The translations under genes were made by a program, and so were the position numbers. From positions 372,001 through 436,000 of the forward strand of contig NZ_QFWJ01000002.1 of the NCBI RefSeq assembly GCF_003336805.1: 64,000 nt of DNA, in the 5' to 3' direction. Source of the stretch: Marinospirillum perlucidum. GTDB taxonomy: Bacteria; Pseudomonadota; Gammaproteobacteria; Pseudomonadales; Halomonadaceae. The number at the start of each line of letters is the position of its first letter. Within the stretch, counting starts at the first letter, position 1. This document shows, piece after piece, positions 16,234 through 25,054 of the stretch. The notes under the pieces are model-generated. The model did no database searches. It was not told where the DNA came from and saw nothing but the letters and a program-made list of their open reading frames with translations.

Positions 16234-17546
16234 TCATCATCAAAGGTTTCGCCCGGAGCCACCAGATGGATGCGGGTAATGGGCAGATGGCAGGTAAAGC
16301 AACTGCCCTGGCCCACCTCACTGTTGATGCTCAGGCGGCCCTGGTGGCGCAGCATGACATGCTTGACGATGGCCAGTCCCAGGCCGGTGCCACCGGTGCT
16401 GCTGGCGCGGCCCTGATCGACCCGGTAGAACCTTTCAGTCAGGCGTGATAGATGCTTGGGATCGATGCCGGGTCCGGCATCCACCACCTCCAGATGAGCA
16501 CCGGCGCGATCATGGTACCAGCGCACCTGTATCTCTGTGCCTGGTCCGGTGTACTTGACCGCGTTGTAGACCAGATTGGAAAAGGCGCTGCGCAGTTCCT
16601 TTTCGGAACCATAGACACGAAGCTGGCGATCCACATCCAGAGTAATATGGTGCTCGTTGCCGGACAGGGCCAGGGCATCCTGGCGAATGGATTCCAGCAA
16701 GGCCTCGATATTGAGTGGATCGACGGAAACTTCCAGATCACTGGTTTCCAGGCGTGACAGGGTGAGCAGGTCTTCGACCAGATGCTCCATCCGCGTGGAT
16801 TGCTGGCGCATCAGGGTCAGGCCACGTTGCCATTTGGGCGGCAGGGTATCGGCATGATCACTGAAGGTTTCCAGGTACCCGGAGAGGACCGTCAGCGGAG
16901 TGCGCAGCTCGTGGGAAACATTGGCAATAAAATCCTGGCGCATTCTTTCCAGACGCTGCATGCGGGTGAAGTCGCGTACCAGCAGCAGGCGATCATTCTC
17001 GCCAAAAAGGGTGACCTGGTATTCCAGGGTGCGTCCCTCAACGATGGGCGAGGGCATGATCAGGGGTTCCTGATAGCTCTTGCGCTCAAAATAGTCGACG
17101 AACTTGGGTTCACGCAGCAGGTGGGTGATGGGGCTGCCCTTGTCACTGGGACTGCGTAACCCCAGAAGATCCTCGGCGGCATAATTCCACCATTCCAGCT
17201 CGCCCCGGGCATCAATCATGACCACACCATCCTTAAGGGCCTGACTGGAATCCTGAATACGATCCAGAATATGGCGCAGGCGTTGTTGGTGGTCCTGCTG
17301 GTGACGCTGATAGGTATAGAGGTTATCGAAGACTTCACCCCAGACGCCACTGGCTTCCGGGGGTTCCTCCTGGGAGTGCGCTTGCCAATAGAGCAGGCTG
17401 TAGAGCTGCTTGAGGTAGTAGCCGAGAAAAAACAGGGCCATGATCAGCGTGGCGACCAGAGGATAGTCGACCAGCCATCCTACCCCGGCTGCCAGCAGCA
17501 GCCAGAAAACCAGTTTTTTGATTTCCTTGCGAAACAAGAAGGGCAT
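16230..17546 (-). CDS. phoR: PhoR phosphate-sensing histidine kinase
   Basis: 438-aa membrane kinase that phosphorylates PhoB when phosphate is scarce and dephosphorylates it when repressed by PstSCAB-PhoU. Two N-terminal helices (about residues 11-48) leave almost no periplasmic loop, as in PhoR. A PAS domain (about 95-200) precedes the HisKA box DFIANVSHELRTPLT with His212, and the ATPase domain with NLVYNAVKYT, DAGPGI and GGTGLGLAIVKHV. Starts 25 bp after phoB ends. Confidence 0.96.
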   Translation of the reverse strand: MPFLFRKEIKKLVFWLLLAAGVGWLVDYPLVATLIMALFFLGYYLKQLYSLLYWQAHSQEEPPEASGVWGEVFDNLYTYQRHQQDHQQRLRHILDRIQDSSQALKDGVVMIDARGELEWWNYAAEDLLGLRSPSDKGSPITHLLREPKFVDYFERKSYQEPLIMPSPIVEGRTLEYQVTLFGENDRLLLVRDFTRMQRLERMRQDFIANVSHELRTPLTVLSGYLETFSDHADTLPPKWQRGLTLMRQQSTRMEHLVEDLLTLSRLETSDLEVSVDPLNIEALLESIRQDALALSGNEHHITLDVDRQLRVYGSEKELRSAFSNLVYNAVKYTGPGTEIQVRWYHDRAGAHLEVVDAGPGIDPKHLSRLTERFYRVDQGRASSTGGTGLGLAIVKHVMLRHQGRLSINSEVGQGSCFTCHLPITRIHLVAPGETFDDD

Positions 17547-17571
17547 GCAAGCTTTTCCTTATCCGTGTCCA

Positions 17572-18261
17572 TCAAGCCTGGGTGGAAAAACGGTAGCCCG
17601 TACCCCTGACTGTCTGCACCAGTTGTCCGTAGTTTTCGCCCAGCGCCTTGCGCAAGCGGCGAATATGCACATCAACGGTTCTTTCCTCGACATAAACATT
17701 GCCCCCCCAAACCTGATCCAGCAACTGGTTACGAGTATAGGCTCTCTCCTGATGCGTCATGAAAAACTGCAGCAGGCGAAATTCGGTCGGGCCGATTTCC
17801 AGAGGCTGGTTTTGTGCAGTCACACGATGACTGACCGGGTCCAGCCGCAGACCGTTCACCTCGACAGGGTCTTCAACGCCTGGTGGTGTGGTCCGGCGTA
17901 ATACCGCTTTCAGGCGGGCGACCAGTTCCCGGGGAGAAAACGGCTTGGTGATGTAATCATCAGCACCGGCTTCCAGACCCAGCACCTTGTTATCTTCCTC
18001 GCTGCGGGCCGTCAGCATGATGATGGGCGTTTCCGCCGTGACCGGGTCGCGCTTGAGGCGGCGGGCCAGTTCAATGCCGCTGGTGCCCGGCAACATCCAG
18101 TCCAGCAGTATCAGATCCGGCTGATGGTCGATGACCTGGGAATGGGCCTGGGTCGCATCTTCTGCTTCCAGGTAGTTATAATCCGCCATTTCCAGGGCAA
18201 CGGCTATCATCTCCCGAATCGGAGCTTCATCATCAACAATGAGTACGGTCTTGTTGTTCAT
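17572..18261 (-). CDS. phoB: PhoB phosphate regulon response regulator
   Basis: 229 aa, identical in length to E. coli PhoB, from the ATG at 18261 ([19 protein letters not shown]). Receiver with D10/D11, phospho-acceptor Asp54 ([10 protein letters not shown]) and [10 protein letters not shown]-terminal OmpR-type winged helix with recognition helix region [18 protein letters not shown] and RGTGYRF. Binds the Pho boxes listed here. A frame extension to 18300 would overlap its own promoter and is not used. Autoregulated through the box at 18315-18332 and cotranscribed with phoR. Confidence 0.97.
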   Translation of the reverse strand: MNNKTVLIVDDEAPIREMIAVALEMADYNYLEAEDATQAHSQVIDHQPDLILLDWMLPGTSGIELARRLKRDPVTAETPIIMLTARSEEDNKVLGLEAGADDYITKPFSPRELVARLKAVLRRTTPPGVEDPVEVNGLRLDPVSHRVTAQNQPLEIGPTEFRLLQFFMTHQERAYTRNQLLDQVWGGNVYVEERTVDVHIRRLRKALGENYGQLVQTVRGTGYRFSTQA

Positions 18262-18298
18262 AAGGGGTTCCTGTGATGCATCCACTTGTTTCAGCATC

Positions 18299-18332
18299 AT
18301 TACACCCGCTAAAAATGACAGGAAGATGACAG
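18299..18332 (-). promoter_or_regulatory. Pho box and -10 of phoB
   Basis: On the minus strand CTGTCATCTTCCTGTCAT (18332-18315) is two perfect PhoB half sites, then exactly 10 bp to TGTAAT (18304-18299), a 5/6 match to -10. It lies 54 bp upstream of the phoB start. The best Pho box in the window. Confidence 0.92.
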
Positions 18333-18363
18333 CGATTCAAGAAGTTGCCCGGCTCTCCAGAAT

Positions 18364-19245
18364 TCAGTCAATCAGGTAATCCGCCACCAGACCGGCAAAG
18401 ACCAGCATACCGGCATAGTGATTGTTTAAAAAAGCCCTTAAACAGGGGCCGCGCTGACGATCACGGATCAGCCATTGCTGCCAGGCAAAGAGGGCAGCCA
18501 TCAACCCCAGGCCAGCGAAATAAAGAAGACCGCGACCGAAAGCCAGACCGGCAGCGATCAGCAGGCCCAGCGTGGCCAGTTGCAACAGACCGATCATCAG
18601 GCGGTCATAGCGTCCGAAAAAAACGGCCGTGGATTTAATCCCCACCTTGAGATCATCCGGCCGGTCCTCCATGGCATAGGCGGTGTCATAGGCCACTGTC
18701 CACACCAGGTTGGCCGCAAACACCAGCCAGAGTGCAGGCGGCAGGCTGTTGGTCTGGGCGGCAAAAGCCATGGGGATGGCCCAGGAAAAAGCAGCTCCCA
18801 ATACCACCTGGGGAAAATGGGTGTAGCGCTTCATAAAGGGATAGCAGGCGGCCAGCAGCAGGCCGACCGGGGTCAGCTTGAGGGTCAGGGGATTGGTGAA
18901 GAGGACCAGCACAAAAGCTGCCAGAGCCAGGAGTACAAAAAGAACCAGCGCTTCACGGGCAGAGATTTCACCGGTGGCCAGGGGGCGGTTCACCGTGCGC
19001 TCGACATGGCCATCAAAATTGCGATCGGCAAAGTCATTGATCACACAGCCGGCGGCACGCATCAGGATGACGCCCAGGACAAAAATCAGCAGCACCTCCA
19101 GATCGGGCAGCCCACCCGCCGCAAACCAGAGTGCCCAGAGGGTGGGCCACATCAATAGCCAGGTGCCGATAGGCCGGTTGAGGCGCATCAGACGAATAAA
19201 AGCGGGAAGGCGTTGATACCAGGGGCCGCGAGCAGCAGAAATCAT
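18364..19245 (-). CDS. ubiA: UbiA 4-hydroxybenzoate polyprenyltransferase
   Basis: Integral membrane enzyme joining the polyprenyl tail to 4-hydroxybenzoate in ubiquinone synthesis; 293 aa from 19245. Both Asp-rich prenyl-diphosphate motifs are present: NDFADRNFD and [12 protein letters not shown]. About eight helices; [19 protein letters not shown] and [10 protein letters not shown] match UbiA closely. I prefer the ATG at 19245 because GGAG lies 9 bases upstream; the ATG at 19260 would overlap ubiC by 11 bp. Follows ubiC directly, so product of UbiC passes to UbiA. Confidence 0.95.
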   Translation of the reverse strand: MISAARGPWYQRLPAFIRLMRLNRPIGTWLLMWPTLWALWFAAGGLPDLEVLLIFVLGVILMRAAGCVINDFADRNFDGHVERTVNRPLATGEISAREALVLFVLLALAAFVLVLFTNPLTLKLTPVGLLLAACYPFMKRYTHFPQVVLGAAFSWAIPMAFAAQTNSLPPALWLVFAANLVWTVAYDTAYAMEDRPDDLKVGIKSTAVFFGRYDRLMIGLLQLATLGLLIAAGLAFGRGLLYFAGLGLMAALFAWQQWLIRDRQRGPCLRAFLNNHYAGMLVFAGLVADYLID

Positions 19246-19249
19246 CCGG

Positions 19250-19819
19250 TCAGTCTCCATAAATTCCGCGAGTGGGCAGCTGCAAACGCGCCTGCATGGC
19301 AGGCAGGAAGTGCTCAGCAACCAGCAAGCGTAACGAAGCCTTGTTAAAACAGGAAGCCCTTCCCCAGTAGCTGGCAAAGGGCAGTTGTCCCGGCGCACAA
19401 AAGTGTAGAGGGCCGCGCTGTATATGCGGGTGGGTAAAAAGCAGATGCCCCAGGGCCTTGTTGCCGGTGTTTTTCAGGCGGCGCAGCAGACTGCCCCGGC
19501 TGTCGAGCGGCAACAGGGAGCGGGCAAAAACCCAGGGTTCCCCGTCGACTTCCAGCAAAACCTGACGCACCCAGATACGCCGGTGCTGACTGGCCAGCCA
19601 GGCTGCTTCATGCTGGTTGATCGGTAGTAGCCCCTCATTGAGGACACGCACACGAAAGCTTGTGTGGGCCTGTTGTTGCAGGCGACGAGTCAGGGAACCC
19701 TCTTCCTGCAACCAGCTGCGCCAGTCACCACTGGGTGCAGCCGCCAGAAAAGCCGCCGGTTGCCAGGCAGGCGCAGGCCAGGAATCGAGAGCTCGCAGGT
19801 GGCGATCGGTGACTTGCAT
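19250..19819 (-). CDS. ubiC: UbiC chorismate lyase
   Basis: 189-aa cytoplasmic enzyme splitting chorismate to 4-hydroxybenzoate and pyruvate, the first committed step of ubiquinone synthesis. Family-typical segments are [28 protein letters not shown], and the C-terminal [17 protein letters not shown]. First gene of ubiC-ubiA, divergent from the rubredoxin reductase gene, with a 70-bp shared promoter region. Confidence 0.93.
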   Translation of the reverse strand: MQVTDRHLRALDSWPAPAWQPAAFLAAAPSGDWRSWLQEEGSLTRRLQQQAHTSFRVRVLNEGLLPINQHEAAWLASQHRRIWVRQVLLEVDGEPWVFARSLLPLDSRGSLLRRLKNTGNKALGHLLFTHPHIQRGPLHFCAPGQLPFASYWGRASCFNKASLRLLVAEHFLPAMQARLQLPTRGIYGD

Positions 19820-19889
19820 GCTGGGCGTGTACCCTCCTCGGGGCTTTCATCTATAATGCAGCGGATTCTAACACAGCCCAGGAGATTAG

Positions 19890-21053
19890 ATGTCGACAGC
19901 AACCGAGACACAACCGCTCATCATTATCGGCTCCGGCATGGCGGGCTATCAGCTGGCCATCGAAGTGCGCAATCGCCAACCGGATCAGCCGCTACTCTTG
20001 ATGACCCGTGATTCCGGGCATTTTTATTCCAAGCCGTTGTTGTCCACTGCTCTGGCCAAGAACCAGCCTCCCGAACAGCTGACCATTGCCGACCCACGTC
20101 AACAGGCAGAAAACCTGGGTATTCAGATCGTCACTTTTGCCGAGGTTGAAGCGCTGGATATCGATAACCATCAAGTGCACCTGGAAGACCAGAGCTATAG
20201 CTACAGCCGGCTGGTTCTGGCCCTGGGCGCTGAACCCAGAGAGCTACCGGCTCCACCGGGAGCCCTGCATTCGATCAACGATCTGGATGACTACTTTGTG
20301 TTCCGCAAAGCCCTGGAAGGCCGGCAGCAGGTCACCGTGCTCGGTGGTGGTCTGGTCGGGGTGGAGATGGCTCAGGATCTGCTTTCTGCAGGCTATCAGG
20401 TGACCCTGGTAACGCGCGCCAACAGCCTTCTGCCTGGTCTCTTGCCGCCGCAGGTGGCGGACTTGCTGGAAAAGGCGCTGGTCGACAAGGGCCTGAAATT
20501 GCTCAAGCAGGAAAGCTTCAAGCTGATCGATGGTCAACCCGGTGACTGGCAGCTGGAACTGGAATCCGGCGAATTGCTGCAGGCTGAAGTGGTGATTTCT
20601 GCCCTGGGGCTGGAGCCACGTACCCGACTGGCAGAAGAAGCCGGTTTGAAGGTCAAGCGCGGAATCTGTGTTGATCGCCAGCTGCGCACCTCCAACCCGG
20701 ATGTGTATGCCCTGGGGGACTGCGCCGAAATCGAAGGCCGGAATCTCATGTATGTCCAGCCACTGATGGCCTCGGCTCGCACCCTGGCCGAACACCTGAG
20801 CGGTGAACCCGCTGCCCTGGAATTGCCGCCGCTGCCTGTTCTGGTCAAGACACCTTCTTGCCCTGTCGTGGCTGCACCGCCCCCTGCAGGCAGTGACGGT
20901 GAATGGCAGTTAGATCTGGACGCTGACAGTGCCGAGGGACGTTTTGTCAGCCCCGAGGGGCAGTTGCTTGGTTTTGCCCTGGCGGGCAAGGCAGTACGCC
21001 GCAAGGTGCAACTGGTCAAGGAATTGCCACCTCTGCTGGGGCCGGATGCTTAA
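19890..21053 (+). CDS. Rubredoxin-NAD(+) reductase-like flavoprotein
   Basis: 387-aa FAD- and NAD-binding oxidoreductase. The first dinucleotide fold begins IIIGSGMAGYQLA (residue 11 on), the second is VTVLGGGLVGVEMAQDL near residue 150, and the FAD C-terminal motif is NPDVYALGDCAEI. Length and the C-terminal KTPSCPVVAAPP segment suit the RubB/AlkT group, which passes electrons from NADH to rubredoxin, for alkane hydroxylation or oxygen stress. No rubredoxin gene is in the window. The ubiC neighbour is shared with Pseudomonas. Confidence 0.85.
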   Translation: MSTATETQPLIIIGSGMAGYQLAIEVRNRQPDQPLLLMTRDSGHFYSKPLLSTALAKNQPPEQLTIADPRQQAENLGIQIVTFAEVEALDIDNHQVHLEDQSYSYSRLVLALGAEPRELPAPPGALHSINDLDDYFVFRKALEGRQQVTVLGGGLVGVEMAQDLLSAGYQVTLVTRANSLLPGLLPPQVADLLEKALVDKGLKLLKQESFKLIDGQPGDWQLELESGELLQAEVVISALGLEPRTRLAEEAGLKVKRGICVDRQLRTSNPDVYALGDCAEIEGRNLMYVQPLMASARTLAEHLSGEPAALELPPLPVLVKTPSCPVVAAPPPAGSDGEWQLDLDADSAEGRFVSPEGQLLGFALAGKAVRRKVQLVKELPPLLGPDA

Positions 21054-21130
21054 AGCGCACTCACTTTGGCTGACTTTATCAAACGGATGTTTTAATCTGG
21101 CGGTTTTTCCGCCAATAAAAGGTAAACACC

Positions 21131-21490
21131 ATGTTGCGACTCAGGTTTTTGCTCTGGATGCTGGGGCGACTCCTTACCCGGGCTCACAAGAAGAACCCGC
21201 AAGTACGTGAAAAGCTGCGTAGCCAGCCGCTGAATTTTGTTATCAAAACCCGCGACTGGAAGGGGCGTAGCTATCAACTGCAGGAAGACAAGGCACGTAC
21301 GCAAGCCGGGGATCTGGATGAAGCCGACATGAAGCTGATCTTTGAATCCGCCGATCAGGCCTGGCAAACCCTGACCAACAAGGATCGCAATGCCTTTATG
21401 CGCGCCCTGCAGGATGGCCACGTCAAGGTCGAAGGCGATCCCAAAAGGTTGTTTCAGCTGCAGGGGCTGATGAAGCACCTGGGGGTATAA
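21131..21490 (+). CDS. Small SCP2-like lipid-binding-domain protein
   Basis: 119 aa. An N-terminal hydrophobic/basic stretch (MLRLRFLLWMLGRLLTRAHK) precedes a compact domain ending NAFMRALQDGHVKVEGDPKR and LFQLQGLMKHLG. The DG-x-(V/L)KVEGD ending is what I expect of small SCP2 sterol-binding-like proteins. Function unknown; possibly lipid or quinone-precursor binding. It precedes the nuclease gene by 3 bp. Confidence 0.6.
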   Translation: MLRLRFLLWMLGRLLTRAHKKNPQVREKLRSQPLNFVIKTRDWKGRSYQLQEDKARTQAGDLDEADMKLIFESADQAWQTLTNKDRNAFMRALQDGHVKVEGDPKRLFQLQGLMKHLGV

Positions 21491-21493
21491 AAC

Positions 21494-22267
21494 ATGGGCT
21501 CCCGCTGGTTGTTTTTGCTTCTGCTGCTCCTAGCTTTTTCTTTGCAGGCCGAGCCTTGCAGCCAGCAGCAACTGGATCGTGAAGCCGCCGTTACCCGGGT
21601 TTATGATGCCGATACCCTGACACTGGCCGATGGCACGCGGGTGCGCCTGCTGGGCATCGATGCCCCGGAAATGGGCCGTAACGGCCAGCCTTCTGAAGCC
21701 TTTGCCGTGGCTGGCCGCGATTACCTGCGTCAACTGCTGGCCAACAACGGTCAGCGGGTGCGTCTGGACTATGGTGTGGAAAGCCGTGATCGCCACGGAC
21801 GCCTGCTGGCCTATGCCTTCCTTCCCGATGGTCGCAACATCAACCGACTGCTGCTGGAAGCAGGCTATGTCATGCAGATGTTTGTAGCCCCGGACACCCG
21901 CTATGCCACCTGTCTGCAGCCCTATGAAGACCAGGCGCTTCAGGCGGGGCGGGGGATCTGGTCCCTGGCTGAAAACCAGCCGGGATTGGCCGCCACCGAG
22001 ATTACCTCAGCCGATACCGGCGGTGCCCGTGTTTATGGCCGGGTTGTGCGGGTGGCTCGCAGCCGTCATAACCTCTGGATCAATCTTCAGGGGCGGCTGG
22101 CGCTGCAAATCCCTGCCGAACATCTACCCGCTTTTGAAGGCCTGCCTCTGGAACAACTTGAAGGACGCCGGGTCCGAACCAGAGGTTGGTTGGTTGAAGA
22201 CCGTAATCGTTATCAGGACTGGCGCTTGCAAGTCACCAGTCCCCTGGCTTTGGAAGTTCTGGATTAA
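21494..22267 (+). CDS. Secreted thermonuclease-family nuclease
   Basis: 257 aa: signal peptide (MGSRWLFLLLLLLAFSLQAE) then a staphylococcal-nuclease OB fold with VYDADTLTLADGTRVRLLGI, DAPEM, and the catalytic region VESRDRHGRLLAYAF. The family's Ca-binding Asp and catalytic Arg/Glu appear to be present. A C-terminal part of about 90 residues (from GGARVYGRVVRVARSR) resembles a second OB fold. Likely degrades extracellular or periplasmic nucleic acid. Tightly packed between the SCP2-like gene and the acetyltransferase. Confidence 0.85.
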   Translation: MGSRWLFLLLLLLAFSLQAEPCSQQQLDREAAVTRVYDADTLTLADGTRVRLLGIDAPEMGRNGQPSEAFAVAGRDYLRQLLANNGQRVRLDYGVESRDRHGRLLAYAFLPDGRNINRLLLEAGYVMQMFVAPDTRYATCLQPYEDQALQAGRGIWSLAENQPGLAATEITSADTGGARVYGRVVRVARSRHNLWINLQGRLALQIPAEHLPAFEGLPLEQLEGRRVRTRGWLVEDRNRYQDWRLQVTSPLALEVLD

Positions 22268-22269
22268 TT

Positions 22270-22767
22270 ATGTCGCTACGTCTGGCCCGGCAAAAAGATC
22301 TGCCGGAAATCGTGCGTATTTATAACGCCTCCATTCCCGCAGGCAAGGCTACCGCCGATACCCTGCCCGTAACCGTGGAGCAGCGCCTGGACTGGTTCGC
22401 CAGTCACCAATCGCCAGAGCGCCCCCTCTGGGTGTGGGAAGATGAACAGCGACTGGGTGGCTGGGTCTCCCTGGGGGATTTTTACGGTCGCCCTGCCTAT
22501 CGCAACACCTGTGAAGTCAGCATCTACCTGGACCCGGCCTGCCAGGGTCAGGGGCTGGGCAAAAAACTGCTGCAACATGCTCTGGAGGCCGCCCGCGAGG
22601 TCGGCATTACCCGTCTGGTGGGTTATATCTTCGCTCACAATGAGGCCAGTCTGCGTTTGTTTGAGGCCGAAGGCTTTGAATCCTGGGGTTATCTACCCGA
22701 GGTAGCAGAAATCAATGGCCGGGTCATTAGCCTCTGCATCCTGGGCAAAAAACTCGATCAGGGTTAA
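22270..22767 (+). CDS. GNAT N-acetyltransferase, phosphinothricin-acetyltransferase-like
   Basis: 165-aa acetyl-CoA-dependent transferase. The acetyl-CoA pyrophosphate loop is QGQGLGKKLLQHAL; the N-terminus LARQKDLPEIVRIYN and the segment CEVSIYLDPACQGQG are typical of the PAT/YncA group that acetylates phosphinothricin, methionine sulfone or similar. Exact substrate unknown. Starts 2 bp after the nuclease stop, so probably last gene of a three-gene operon. Confidence 0.85.
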   Translation: MSLRLARQKDLPEIVRIYNASIPAGKATADTLPVTVEQRLDWFASHQSPERPLWVWEDEQRLGGWVSLGDFYGRPAYRNTCEVSIYLDPACQGQGLGKKLLQHALEAAREVGITRLVGYIFAHNEASLRLFEAEGFESWGYLPEVAEINGRVISLCILGKKLDQG

Positions 22768-22770
22768 AAA

Positions 22771-22808
22771 CACCCCGAAGGGTCAATTTAACCCTGATGG
22801 TTCGGGTG
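22771..22808. terminator. Two-part hairpin after the acetyltransferase gene
   Basis: Outer arms CACCCCGAA and TTCGGGTG pair with one bulge; inside them GGGT/ACCC (22780-22794) make a second short stem. No T tract follows, so a factor-independent terminator role is uncertain. Confidence 0.4.
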
Positions 22809-22861
22809 GAAAGTACCCTCTTTCTTCTCTAAGCCGTGATTCATGGGCTGGCACACTAATT

Positions 22862-22882
22862 GAAGGTGAAATAGCAACCTTC
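22862..22882 (+). promoter_or_regulatory. Inverted repeat before the NO-response genes
   Basis: GAAGGT - 9 bp - ACCTTC is a perfect 21-bp dyad 26 bp upstream of the hemerythrin gene. Its size and AT-rich centre recall an NsrR-type operator, but it does not match the NsrR consensus well. Regulator unknown. Confidence 0.35.
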
Positions 22883-22907
22883 TTCTTCAAGTGATCCGGA
22901 GCCTCGC

Positions 22908-23417
22908 ATGACTTCACAAAATTTCCTGGAAAGCGCCGCAAAAAAGACCTCGGCACAACTGATTGATCATCTGCTGGATCAGTACCATGCCCGTCACCGG
23001 GAGCACCTGCCCCAGGTGGCTGAGTTGGCCCGTCAGGTAGAAGCCAGTCATGCCGAGCACCCTGAAGTGCCTAACGGCTTGACCCAGCTACTGTTATCTA
23101 TGCTACAGGAGCTGGATAGTCATATGCAGAAAGAGGAAATGATCCTCTTTCCTATGCTGCGCCAGGGGCGCTTTGCCCAGGCGACCGGTCCCATTCATGT
23201 GATGCAACTGGAACACCGGGAGCATGATGCCTCCCTCCAGCGTCTTCAGGCCACAGCCAAGAATCTGCAATTACCCGCCGATGCCTGTGCCACCTGGACG
23301 CAGCTTTATCAGGAAGTGGACACCTTTATGCGCGAGCTTCAGGAGCATATCGCCTTGGAAAATGAAGTCCTTTTTGCAGCCCGCACCCGGGATGCCGGGC
23401 AGGAGGTCGTCGAGTGA
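22908..23417 (+). CDS. Short YtfE/RIC-like hemerythrin protein
   Basis: 169 aa, alpha-helical di-iron protein. It aligns by eye to the C-terminal two-thirds of E. coli YtfE (LIDHLLDQYHARHREHLPQ, SHMQKEEMILFPMLRQG, ALENEVLF). Probable iron ligands: His27/His30, His72 and Glu76, His103/His106, His147 and Glu151. The N-terminal ScdA_N domain of YtfE with its paired cysteines is absent. YtfE-type proteins protect or repair iron-sulfur clusters after nitric oxide damage. Its stop overlaps the GTG start of nnrS, supporting an NO role. Confidence 0.85.
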   Translation: MTSQNFLESAAKKTSAQLIDHLLDQYHARHREHLPQVAELARQVEASHAEHPEVPNGLTQLLLSMLQELDSHMQKEEMILFPMLRQGRFAQATGPIHVMQLEHREHDASLQRLQATAKNLQLPADACATWTQLYQEVDTFMRELQEHIALENEVLFAARTRDAGQEVVE

Positions 23418-24556
23418 GGACAGCCGTCTTCAACCTGGGGTTTCGTCCCTTTTTTATTCTGGGCAGCCTGGCCGGTAGCGGCCTGATGCTGGTCTGGGTA
23501 CTGCTACTGAGCGGCCAGGGGGGCTGGACTTCGATTCAAAACCCGCTGGCCTGGCACCGCCATGAAATGATCTTCGGCTATGCCGGGGCCATCCTGGCCG
23601 GTTTCCTGTTAACCGCGGTACGCCGCTGGACGGGTAAAAAGACCCCGGATGGCTGGCCGCTGGCACTGCTGGCACTGGTCTGGTTGGGTGCCAGGTTGAT
23701 GCCCCTGGCCGGTGGGCCGTTGATGCTCTATGCCCTGTTGGATCTGATCTTCTGGGCAGGGCTTTGGGTCAGCCTCTGGCCAGCGCTCAAGGATTCCGAA
23801 CTATCCAACCGCGTCTTTTTGCTCTTGATTGCCGGGCTCTTCCTGGCGGCACTGGCCAGCCATGGCGAACACCTGGGCCATGCCTCGTTTTGGCTGGGTC
23901 ATTTAGGTGCTCATCTGGGCCTGGATCTGTTTGTGGTTATCCTCTTGTTGGTTGCTGGCCGCATCCTGCCGTTTTTTATCCAGTTGGGTTTGCAAGTGCC
24001 TGCTTTTCCGCGCCCGGCCTGGCTAGAAAAACCCTTGCCGTTTTTATTCGCTGCGCTTCTGTTGGCTGATTTGCTGGCACCTTTCAGCATCTGGTCGGCT
24101 GCGGCCAATATCCTTTTGGCTGTCTGGATGCTGCCGCGTCTCTGGATCTGGCACCATCCCGGCATCTGGAAAACCCCGCTGTTGTGGAGTCTCTACCTGG
24201 CCTTTATCTGGCTGCTCTTGGGGCTAGTGCTGCGCGGGCTGGGCATGCTGGAGCTGATCAACCCCTACATGGGGATTCATGCCCTGGGCGTGGGTGGTCT
24301 AGGCTTGATGACGCTGAGCATGATGAGTCGTATCAGCCTGGGGCATACCGGGCGACCGCTCAAGCCTTCCCCCTGGATCGTTTTGGCCTTTGCCCTCATG
24401 TTGGTGGCTGCTCTGGTGCGTGTCTTTGCGACCAGTTCGCTGGGCTTGCCTGCCTATCATCTGGCCGCCACCTGCTGGAGCTTGGCCCTGTTGATCTTTG
24501 TGCTGGTTTATACCCGTATTTTGATCTCGCCCCGACCGGATGGGCAGCCGGGTTAG
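23414..24556 (+). CDS. nnrS: NnrS family haem-copper membrane protein
   Basis: 380 aa with about twelve membrane helices and scattered histidines (AWHRHEMIFGYAG, HGEHLGHASFWLGHLGAH, GIHALGVGGLGLMTLSMMSR), the hallmark of NnrS, a haem- and copper-containing protein that relieves nitric oxide stress. It starts at GTG 23414, four bases inside the hemerythrin gene (GTGA overlap), so translation is coupled. Expected in the inner membrane and induced by NO. Confidence 0.92.
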   Translation: MRTAVFNLGFRPFFILGSLAGSGLMLVWVLLLSGQGGWTSIQNPLAWHRHEMIFGYAGAILAGFLLTAVRRWTGKKTPDGWPLALLALVWLGARLMPLAGGPLMLYALLDLIFWAGLWVSLWPALKDSELSNRVFLLLIAGLFLAALASHGEHLGHASFWLGHLGAHLGLDLFVVILLLVAGRILPFFIQLGLQVPAFPRPAWLEKPLPFLFAALLLADLLAPFSIWSAAANILLAVWMLPRLWIWHHPGIWKTPLLWSLYLAFIWLLLGLVLRGLGMLELINPYMGIHALGVGGLGLMTLSMMSRISLGHTGRPLKPSPWIVLAFALMLVAALVRVFATSSLGLPAYHLAATCWSLALLIFVLVYTRILISPRPDGQPG

Positions 24557-24691
24557 GAAACCTCAGGTTAACTATTGCGTTGCGACCCACATGGATGTGG
24601 TAAGTGCAGTGATTTGCCGGGAGTAAATACTGCCTTTACTGTGTTGAAATTGACCTCAGAATGCTCATTTACTCGGTGGCTAGAGTAGAGA

Positions 24692-24934
24692 TCAATTGTC
24701 TTCTTCGTCTTCCTGCAGGAGCTGGCGGCGACGTTCCTGCTCCTTGAGATGACGGCGGTTCTGGTAGCGGCGCAACACAGCAATCACCAGCGCCGCTACC
24801 AGCATGGCGGCAAGAATTGCCAGCTGCCAGGGGCCAGCCTGACCACGGCCCAGCCAGGTTTCCAGCAGGATAATCAAAGTAAAACCCAGGGCCTGGGTGA
24901 TCACGGCCCAGAATCTCAGGGGGTCGTTCAACAT
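24692..24934 (-). CDS. Small two-helix membrane protein
   Basis: 80 aa from the ATG at 24934, with GGAGG about 6 bases upstream. Two hydrophobic stretches (WAVITQALGFTLIILLETWL and QLAILAAMLVAALVIAVL) are followed by a basic then acidic tail (RRYQNRRHLKEQE ... EDEEDN). No family recognised. An overlapping frame starting at 24938 has no such organisation. Confidence 0.6.
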   Translation of the reverse strand: MLNDPLRFWAVITQALGFTLIILLETWLGRGQAGPWQLAILAAMLVAALVIAVLRRYQNRRHLKEQERRRQLLQEDEEDN

Positions 24935-25054
24935 GCATACCTCCGAAGCAAGTCTTCGCTGCAGGTGACAGTGCGCCTCAAACTGGCTAACCTATCGGGC
25001 TGGCATCGTCACCCTTGAGTTCTAGTACCCAGTTTACCGGAGGTTTCCCTTTTC

